Source of the DNA: Verrucomicrobiota bacterium
GTDB taxonomy: Bacteria; Verrucomicrobiota; Verrucomicrobiia; Verrucomicrobiales; Akkermansiaceae
Direction: 5' to 3'
Length of the DNA: 64,000 nucleotides
Assembly (NCBI GenBank): GCA_026397725.1
Contig: JAPLUI010000069.1
Span: 31,397-95,396, forward strand
The notes under the pieces are model-generated. The model was not told the DNA's origin. It saw only the letters and a program-made list of their open reading frames with translations, and did no database searches. Of this stretch, positions 55,542-61,896 are shown one piece after another. Position numbers and translations under genes: made by a program. Within the stretch, counting starts at the first letter, position 1; each line of letters starts with the position of its first letter.

Positions 55542-55647
55542 TGGTCTATTCTCTCCTCAATTTCCCATACTTTCAGAGTCTGTTTCCCGCCCTGGGGGAT
55601 TTCAAACGGCCCCGGGAACGGGTTCTTTTCATTTTGAAACTCACTTC

Positions 55648-56559
55648 TCAATCTCCACCTCGCAGAACGTCAGCGCGGCGATGCCGTTCTTCCCGTAAAG
55701 CAGGTTTTCGGAACTCCACTTCTTGTCTACCAGATACCCAATGGTTCCAACGGCCGGGGAATTGATACACGTCGGCGGCTTTGTTTATCCGGTCATAGCC
55801 GTGGATCCCGTTGCCAAAGTCCCAATAGACGTCCTCGCCATAAGGAAGGTGTGCATTGAGCAGGCGGGCGCCCGCCTTATCGGTGCAGGAAAAAATACTG
55901 TTGGTCTCCGGCAGCCTGCGCTTGGTCGACACATTTGCCCAGAGCGAGACTGATATTTCGCCACCGATGCCGTTGAGTGATGCCGCCGGCAAATTGATCT
56001 GTGATTTGGGGGCACTAAACTCCACACACTGGCCGATGTTTCCCTGCGTGCGGATCGCATTGCTGTTGCTGGCGACGTTGCGCCTGACCGTGGAGTCGGC
56101 AAGCGCGGCGCTGTCATTCAAATGCCACACCCCGGCAAACTTCGCGGCCTCGGTAAACACTCCGGGCCCGCTCGATTCGCCCGCCACATCCGCCTTGCCC
56201 CAATGCATCTCTATTTCCTGACGCGCGTTGCCCTTGATGACCGGGATGCGCACCCACATGCTGGCGTTCCCTTTGGCCGCGTCCCATTCCTCAATCTGGT
56301 AGCCCAGCGGCGTGCCGGAGGCACTGGCGAACCGGAGGTCGTCCCCATTGGCTTTCGCCTGGCTGAAATCGAACCAGTCCTTGTTCAAGCGCACCAGCAG
56401 AGGGAAGTTCTCTTCCGATGCCGTGGCTGGCAGGTTCGCGCCCTCCGGCGTGGTGAGGATATAGAGCGAGCCCGAGTTCCTCCAGCCCTGATACTGGGCC
56501 GAAACCGGCGCCAACATGGCGAAATAGACGATTGCACGGATTGCCAGGTTCTTGGTCAT
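55648..56559 (-). CDS. DUF2341-LamG protein fused out of frame to an SGNH-type tail
   Basis: After a signal peptide (IVYFAMLAPVSAQ), residues 25-140 are DUF2341 (NFPLLVRLNKDWFDFSQA, MWVRIPVIKGNARQEIEMHW) and 140-270 a LamG domain, ending in DVYQFPGRWNHW. From there the frame reads nonsense (VSGRQEVEFRKPALREE). In another frame the same DNA gives TIGYLVDKKWSSENLLYGKN and GIAALTFCEVEIEK with stop at 55641, the tail of the SGNH giants. The two meet at about 55738-55748, where the words for NHW and TIG overlap (ACCATTGGG). A deletion of the Ig and SGNH regions with a frame change explains it. Confidence 0.65.
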   Translation of the reverse strand: MTKNLAIRAIVYFAMLAPVSAQYQGWRNSGSLYILTTPEGANLPATASEENFPLLVRLNKDWFDFSQAKANGDDLRFASASGTPLGYQIEEWDAAKGNASMWVRIPVIKGNARQEIEMHWGKADVAGESSGPGVFTEAAKFAGVWHLNDSAALADSTVRRNVASNSNAIRTQGNIGQCVEFSAPKSQINLPAASLNGIGGEISVSLWANVSTKRRLPETNSIFSCTDKAGARLLNAHLPYGEDVYWDFGNGIHGYDRINKAADVYQFPGRWNHWVSGRQEVEFRKPALREERHRRADVLRGGD

Positions 56560-56580
56560 GGTGTTATTAGTTTGAAAAAT

Positions 56581-56671
56581 TGATGACGAGGTGAAATCCG
56601 GCCGCCATTCAACGTGCCAGGAGGTGTCGTTTCTTTCAGATATTGCGGTGATATCAGGGGAAGAAATTGGT
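56581..56671 (+). repeat. Intergenic repeat, copy 2
   Basis: Begins GATGACGAGGTGAAATCCGG (from 56582) and runs through TTTCTTTCAGATATTGCGGTG; the second copy of 52403-52494, with about ten differences. It fills the space between the frame ending at 56683 and the start at 56559. Confidence 0.75.
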
Positions 56672-56682
56672 CGGGAACGAAT

Positions 56683-56955
56683 TCATGGTCCCGTGTATGG
56701 CTCCTGAGTGACCACCAAGCGGGCGAAGATCATGGTTTTGTCATCCGGCAGCAGGTGGGTAATCTCGGTGGCAGCGACCTTGTGCCACGGAATCGCCACG
56801 CCGGGATCGTCGGATACCTGGATGGTAGCACAGTGATACTTGCCTGGATTCGTATCGTTCCGGGCGGGTGCCACAAAAAGCTGCGCGGCCCGCGCCTCGG
56901 TCGTCGCAAGTGTTGACAGCAGCATTAATGAACTGATCATCTGCGGTTTGGTCAT
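56683..56955 (-). CDS. Shortened exported protein, beta-helix-type start joined to unknown tail
   Basis: 90 residues. A signal peptide (ISSLMLLSTLATTEARA) is followed by AQLFVAPARNDTNPGK, the typical opening of GH141-like or other right-handed beta-helix proteins, which are normally 500 residues or more. It passes at once to IQVSDDPGVAIPWHKVAATE and DKTMIFARLVVTQEP, a plausible natural C-terminus. It is therefore probably another internally deleted gene with frame kept. Its ATG overlaps the previous stop by ATGA. Confidence 0.45.
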   Translation of the reverse strand: MTKPQMISSLMLLSTLATTEARAAQLFVAPARNDTNPGKYHCATIQVSDDPGVAIPWHKVAATEITHLLPDDKTMIFARLVVTQEPYTGP

Positions 56956-57182
56956 ATTGAACTTCCTTTGTTTGCCGATGGGAGTGATCGCCCCCGGAGC
57001 GCAACTTTCATCATGGTTTTGCCGTCAAACAGCACAATGGCATCCGAAGGCGCGGCACCCGGCGTACCTGGATCAACCACCGGCGGCTGCGCCTCATCAG
57101 CGGCGTAGAGTGAAATCACAGCAAGCGACAGCAGCGCAACCGTTCCACACAACATAACTGATCGCTTTTTGTTACTACTCAC
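56952..57182 (-). CDS. DUF1080-type protein N-terminal remnant
   Basis: Starts (GTG 57182, or ATG 57155) with signal peptide SNKKRSVMLCGTVALLSLAV, then PPVVDPGTPGAAPSDAIVLF and DGK, the standard opening of DUF1080 (3-keto-disaccharide hydrolase-like) proteins in this group. After DGK only 20 low-complexity residues follow before TGA at 56952-56954, which overlaps the next start (ATGA). More than 200 residues of the beta-sandwich are missing. First gene of the minus-strand run. Confidence 0.5.
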   Translation of the reverse strand: MSSNKKRSVMLCGTVALLSLAVISLYAADEAQPPVVDPGTPGAAPSDAIVLFDGKTMMKVALRGRSLPSANKGSSI

Positions 57183-57234
57183 CACCCGTTTCACAAGGGT
57201 TGAAGCCAGACGCGGGCCGAATGAGATGATTTTG

Positions 57235-57324
57235 ACCACGGATGACACGAATTTTCACGGATGAAGAAAATGGGAAGAGTGGAGGTGTTTGCTCTATATC
57301 CGTGCCATCCGTGCCATCCGTGGT
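57235..57324 (+). repeat. ACGGATG inverted repeat
   Basis: ACCACGGATGACACGAATTT with a further CACGGATG on the left, and CCATCCGTGCCATCCGTGGT on the right, give arms that can pair around an AT-rich middle. Such CCACGGATG repeats are widespread between genes in PVC-group genomes. It lies between the two divergent gene runs. Confidence 0.7.
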
Positions 57325-57353
57325 TAAAATTCACATTATCTTCACAGGACTGG

Positions 57354-57575
57354 ACCTGAGTAGTAACCTGCCATCAATGATTCTGTCTCATCCGTTCAAG
57401 CATGGCAGAATCATTTGCGGCAGAATCATTAGGAAACAGCATATCATTGAAATCCTCTTCTCTCATTTTCCTGCCCTCATCTTCCTGCCTTCCCCTCTTC
57501 CACAGTCTCGAAAGCACCTCTGAAATGATTCTGCCATCAATGATTCTGCCATGAATTCCTTGGAACCTGAGTAGT
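57354..57575 (+). repeat. Palindromic intergenic element, copy 2
   Basis: Bounded on both sides by ACCTGAGTAGT (57354-57364 and 57565-57575), here in direct orientation. Holds two CAGAATCATT words (57410-57432) and several AATGATTCTG words (57375, 57524, 57540). Its right end closely follows that of copy 1 at 23535-23742. The rest of 57183-57907 shows no coding sequence. Confidence 0.6.
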
Positions 57576-57719
57576 ATCGTTCAGCGTTCGATGTTGCTCG
57601 ATGTTCGACATTCAAGGTGAAGGTGGCAGCGGAAGCGCCAGCCGCAGATTGATTGGGATTTCCGGCATTGCAGGACTGGCCAAACCGGCCGGGCCGCGTC
57701 CCGCAACGAAGGCCTGCCA

Positions 57720-57777
57720 TTATACCAAGGTATAACTTACGGAACCGCAGCAACCTGCCTAGCATTGCGGCAGGTTG
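57720..57777 (+). promoter_or_regulatory. Two inverted repeats ahead of the LRR surface protein
   Basis: TTATACC-AA-GGTATAA at 57720-57735 is a seven-base inverted repeat with a two-base spacer, the size of a repressor or activator site. CAACCTGCC at 57751-57759 and GGCAGGTTG at 57769-57777 are perfect nine-base arms around a nine-base loop and could form an RNA hairpin in the leader. No run of T follows, so it is not a standard terminator. Function is a guess. Confidence 0.35.
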
Positions 57778-57907
57778 GTGGATAGCGGCCAGCAAGGGCA
57801 ATCGTGTCATGAGGAATGTCCCGCCGACGTGCGGCGGATCCCCACGCGCTGGTGCCCCCCCACGCGCTTTCCCGGCAACCCCCAATTCAACCCCAATCCT
57901 TGCAGCC

Positions 57908-60900
57908 ATGACCACCACCGTCCCCCGTCAACGCGCCGTTTGCCCGCGCCCCGCCGTGATTCCACCCACCGCCTGCACCGGAAGGAAAAGGCACCTCTCT
58001 GGCAAATCCCACTGGCTGAAGCTGCTGGCAATCCTTTGCTGCATGGTGAATGCGGTAGCGGCGGACACGTTCGGGTTTTTCACCTACACCGACGACGGGG
58101 AGTCGATCACGATCACCGACTACCCGACCACCGCGGTTGGCCCGGTTGACATCCCGGCAAGCATCATCGGCAAACCAGTCACCAACATTGGAGGCTGGGC
58201 GTTCTATTCCTGTCGCCTGACGAGCGTGGCGATCCCCGCAGGCCTCACCAGCATTGGGAAATGTGCGTTTTCGAATTGCACCAGTCTGACCTCCATTACG
58301 GTAGCTGGCGACAACCCCGCATATAGTGGCGGCCTGGACGGAGCGCTTTTCGACAAACTGAAAACCACGCTCATTCAGTATCCGGGAGGCAAGAGTGGGG
58401 CCTACACGATTCCCCCCAGCGTCACCAGCATCGGGGAATATGCATTCTGGCAGTGTATGTTGACGAGCGTGACGATTCCCTCCAGCGTCACCAGCATCGG
58501 AACAGAGGCCTTCTCTTCATGCATGTTGACGAGCGTGACGATCCCCGCCAGCGTCACCATCACCGGTGACTACGCGTTCTCCGGTTGCACCGGGCTGACC
58601 AGCGCTACGATCGTTTCTGGCATCACCAGTATCGGCAATTTTGCGTTCGATGGCTGCACCGGCCTGACCAGCGTGACGATTCCCAGCAGCGTCACCCGCA
58701 TCGGGAACGGCGCGTTCAATTGGTGCATCAGGCTGGCCACTGTCACGATTCCCAGCAGCGTCACCAGCATTGGATACGTGGCGTTCGGTGGCAACGCGCT
58801 GACGAGCGTGGCGATCCCCGCAAGCGTCACCAGCATTGGAGACGCTCCGTTCTTTGACTGTATCAGCCTGACCTCCATTACGGTAGCTGGTGACAACCCC
58901 GCATACAGTGCCGGCCTGGACGGAGCGCTTTTCGACAAACTGAAAACCACGCTCATTCAGTATCCGGGTGGCAAGAGTGGGGCCTACACGATTCCCCCCA
59001 GCGTCACCAGCATCAGAGATTCTGCGTTTGCATCTTGCTATGCCCTGACCAGCGTGACGATTCCCTCCAGCGTCACCAGTATTGGGAACAGTGCGTTCTG
59101 GAGATGCACCGGCCTGACCAGCGCCACGATCCCCAACAGCGTCACCAGCATCGGCGACCATGTGTTCGACATCTGCACCGGCCTGACCAGCGTGACGATT
59201 CCCAACAGCGTCACCAACATCGGGAACTATGCGTTCTACGATTGCACCAGCCTGGCGAGCGTGACGATCCCCGCGAGCGTCACCACTATCGGGGAAGGGG
59301 CATTCGCTAACTGCTTCGACCTGACCAGCGTGACGATCCCCGCCGGCGTGACCAGCATCGGAACCTATGCGTTCTACGGTTGCACCAGCCTGACTAGCGC
59401 AAACTTTGCGGGAAATGCGCCGGTGATGGGATCGGAGGTATTTGACTCCGCCGCCAGTGTTTTCACAGTGCATTACTTCGCAGGCAGAACGGGGTTCACT
59501 GCTCCGACTTGGAAGGGCTATCCGGCCGTCATGGATCCCGCGCCGGCACTGTCAGTCGCCACTGGTGGGGCCAGCGGAATTACAGCGGTGTCAGCGATCC
59601 TACAGGGCACGGTGAATCCGCACGGAGTTACGACGAGCGCCTGGTTTGAATACGGACTGACCAGCACCTACGGCAGCACGGCGAGCGTGACGCTGGCTCC
59701 GGACAATGGATCGGACGAGCAGACTGTCAGCGCGGGCATCGGCGCTTTGCAGACCGGGCAGACCTATCATTACCGCCTTGTCGCTACGAATTTCGGCGGC
59801 ACGCGTGCGGGAGCGGACGCGACGTTTGCGACAGAACGGGTGCTCACCATCATCGCCCAACACGGCACGGTGCCCGGCGCGGGGCAGTATGCTCCTGACA
59901 CCACGGTCCAACTCTGCGCCACACCCGACCCCGGCTACGTTTTCACCGGATGGACCGGCGACGCCACCGGCACCGCCAACCCGCTCAGCGTGCTGATGGA
60001 TGCCGACAAGACCATTACCGCGGACTTTGCGCCCGATACAGCAGACAGCGACGGCGACGGCTTGCACAACTATGACGAAGCTGTCATCTACGGTACAAAC
60101 TCGACGTTGTCAGACACGGATGGCGACGGTCTAATCGACGGCTGGGAGGTGGGGCTTGGCCGTTTCTCGATCATCGCCGGTTCCTTCACCTGGGCGCAAG
60201 CCCGCGCCGATGCCCAGACGCGCGACGGCGAACTGGCGTGCTTCCCCACCGCAGACCGCTGGAGCCGTGCCATGGAAACCCTGGGAGCCAACGCGCTCGA
60301 CAGTTACACCGGGCTCTGGATCGGCGCGAGCGATGCGGCTACGGAAGGCACTTGGACCTGGGTGAACGGCGAAACTTTCACGTTCCAACAATGGGCCACC
60401 AGCAGGCCGAGCACCACGCCCGGCAACACCCTGGACCATGTCGAGGTGAGTGGCGGCGGTGGTGCGGAGATCGGCAAGTGGTATGACCGCAGCCCCACCA
60501 CCATCCGCGACGGCTATATCATGGAAACCGGCTATGCCACCGATCCGCTCGTCGCGGACGCGGACGGCGACGGTCTCAACGACGGCGCGGAACAAGCCGC
60601 TGGCTCGAATCCGTTCCTGGCCGACACCGATGGCGACGGTCTAACCGACTCCCAGGAAGTCAACCTCACCCACACCAATCCGAACCTGGCGGACAGCAAC
60701 GGCAACGGCACCAACGACGCCCAGGAGGACCCCGATGGCGACGGCTTGACCAACCTAGCCGAGGTCACCCAGTACGGCACCAACCCCCTGCTGGCCGATA
60801 GTGACACCGACGGCCTCAATGACGGCGCGGAGATCAACCATGCGGGCAGTTTCTACCAACTCGTGCCAGGTTCGTTCACCTATCCGCAAGCCCTGGCCGA

Positions 60901-61702
60901 TGCCGCAGCCAAACACGGCCGGGTCGCCGGTTTCCCGAATGCCGCCGATTACTCGCGTCTGGCCGCCAAGGCCCGCCAGACGACCCAGGGCTACCTGTGG
61001 ATCGGTTTGTCCGATGCGGCCACCGAGGGCACCTGGCTGTGGAGCAACGGCAGCGCCGCAACCTACTCCCGTTGGCTGGCAGGAGAACCCAGCGGCGGAA
61101 CTTCCGAGAATCACGTTGTCATCATGGAAAACTCCACCCAGTGGGCGGACACCACTGAAAACTTCCTTGCCGCCGGATACCTCTTCGAGCGCGTCGGCCT
61201 CGATCCGCTGGACCCGGACACCGATGCCGATGGCCTCACCGACGGCCAGGAAGTTAGCGCCACCCATACCAACCCGGTGCTGGACGACACCGATGGCGAC
61301 GGCCTGTTGGATGGTGCGGAAGTCAACACCCACCACTCCGACCCGCTCCTGGTGGACACCGACGCCGACGGCCTCAACGACCGGGAGGAGGTCGAGGTCT
61401 ATCACAGCAATCCTTCCCTCAAGGACAGCGACGGCGACGGCTTTGATGATTTGTTCGAGGTCAACACCGGCTTCGATCCCGCCCTGGCCAGCAGCACGCC
61501 CGACGCGCTCTCCACCATCCGCACCGCCGTCGAGTTCCGCTTCAACGCCGCCAGCGGCGTGAGCTACCGGATCGAGGCCTCCACCGACCTAACGGCCTGG
61601 ACCACCATCGAACCGGTCATCATCGGCGAAAGTGCGGTCGTCACCCGCTTCTACTCCACCGAGAACCAGCCGCAGCGGTATTTCCGGGTGCGGCGGAATT
61701 GA
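57908..61702 (+). CDS. BspA-type LRR surface protein with C-type lectin and calcium-binding repeats
   Basis: About 1264 residues. Signal peptide around 36-58 (WLKLLAILCCMVNAVAA). Residues 90-515 are some 18 BspA-type leucine-rich repeats of 23 residues (VTIPSSVTSIGTEAFSSC pattern). Then an FN3-like domain (about 548-642, YGLTSTYGS), an InlB B-type repeat (645-710, GYVFTGWTGDATGTANPL), and thrombospondin type 3-like calcium repeats (DSDGDGL, DTDGDGL) alternating with two C-type lectin-like domains (750-876, GLWIGASDAATEGTWTW; 980-1095, LWIGLSDAATEGTWLW). The end (SGVSYRIEASTDLTAW) is a short domain common in these phyla. A likely surface adhesin for glycans or partner cells. ATG 57908 is the last ATG before the signal peptide; the frame is open to 57653. 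No PEP-CTERM-like sorting end is seen. Confidence 0.78.
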   Translation: MTTTVPRQRAVCPRPAVIPPTACTGRKRHLSGKSHWLKLLAILCCMVNAVAADTFGFFTYTDDGESITITDYPTTAVGPVDIPASIIGKPVTNIGGWAFYSCRLTSVAIPAGLTSIGKCAFSNCTSLTSITVAGDNPAYSGGLDGALFDKLKTTLIQYPGGKSGAYTIPPSVTSIGEYAFWQCMLTSVTIPSSVTSIGTEAFSSCMLTSVTIPASVTITGDYAFSGCTGLTSATIVSGITSIGNFAFDGCTGLTSVTIPSSVTRIGNGAFNWCIRLATVTIPSSVTSIGYVAFGGNALTSVAIPASVTSIGDAPFFDCISLTSITVAGDNPAYSAGLDGALFDKLKTTLIQYPGGKSGAYTIPPSVTSIRDSAFASCYALTSVTIPSSVTSIGNSAFWRCTGLTSATIPNSVTSIGDHVFDICTGLTSVTIPNSVTNIGNYAFYDCTSLASVTIPASVTTIGEGAFANCFDLTSVTIPAGVTSIGTYAFYGCTSLTSANFAGNAPVMGSEVFDSAASVFTVHYFAGRTGFTAPTWKGYPAVMDPAPALSVATGGASGITAVSAILQGTVNPHGVTTSAWFEYGLTSTYGSTASVTLAPDNGSDEQTVSAGIGALQTGQTYHYRLVATNFGGTRAGADATFATERVLTIIAQHGTVPGAGQYAPDTTVQLCATPDPGYVFTGWTGDATGTANPLSVLMDADKTITADFAPDTADSDGDGLHNYDEAVIYGTNSTLSDTDGDGLIDGWEVGLGRFSIIAGSFTWAQARADAQTRDGELACFPTADRWSRAMETLGANALDSYTGLWIGASDAATEGTWTWVNGETFTFQQWATSRPSTTPGNTLDHVEVSGGGGAEIGKWYDRSPTTIRDGYIMETGYATDPLVADADGDGLNDGAEQAAGSNPFLADTDGDGLTDSQEVNLTHTNPNLADSNGNGTNDAQEDPDGDGLTNLAEVTQYGTNPLLADSDTDGLNDGAEINHAGSFYQLVPGSFTYPQALADAAAKHGRVAGFPNAADYSRLAAKARQTTQGYLWIGLSDAATEGTWLWSNGSAATYSRWLAGEPSGGTSENHVVIMENSTQWADTTENFLAAGYLFERVGLDPLDPDTDADGLTDGQEVSATHTNPVLDDTDGDGLLDGAEVNTHHSDPLLVDTDADGLNDREEVEVYHSNPSLKDSDGDGFDDLFEVNTGFDPALASSTPDALSTIRTAVEFRFNAASGVSYRIEASTDLTAWTTIEPVIIGESAVVTRFYSTENQPQRYFRVRRN
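58289..59014 (+). repeat. Block duplication inside the LRR region
   Basis: Bases 58289-58432 recur almost unchanged at 58871-59014 (offset 582, exactly 194 codons), coding twice for LDGALFDKLKTTLIQYPGG and flanking residues. Between and after them the 69-base LRR unit repeats. The near identity of the two blocks points to recent duplication or gene conversion. Confidence 0.75.
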
Positions 61703-61896
61703 TTCGTAACGCGTCCACCCCAAGAGAAAACTCAATCCTAAAGCCATGACAACGACACCCCGCCGCAGGGGGGCCATCCGCCTGCCTCACGCCATTCCAC
61801 CTTCTGCCACTCTGCGAGCCCCGCTTTGGCTTGCTCATGCGTGCCAACCACCAAAGCAATTCCCTAGCAAAGCGTGAACAAATAGAAGCAATCACG

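Noticed and set aside
61741..61860. Minus-strand scrap reading AEWQKVEWREAGGWPP
   Set aside because: Protein-like, but too short, with no start codon and no recognised family; may be debris.
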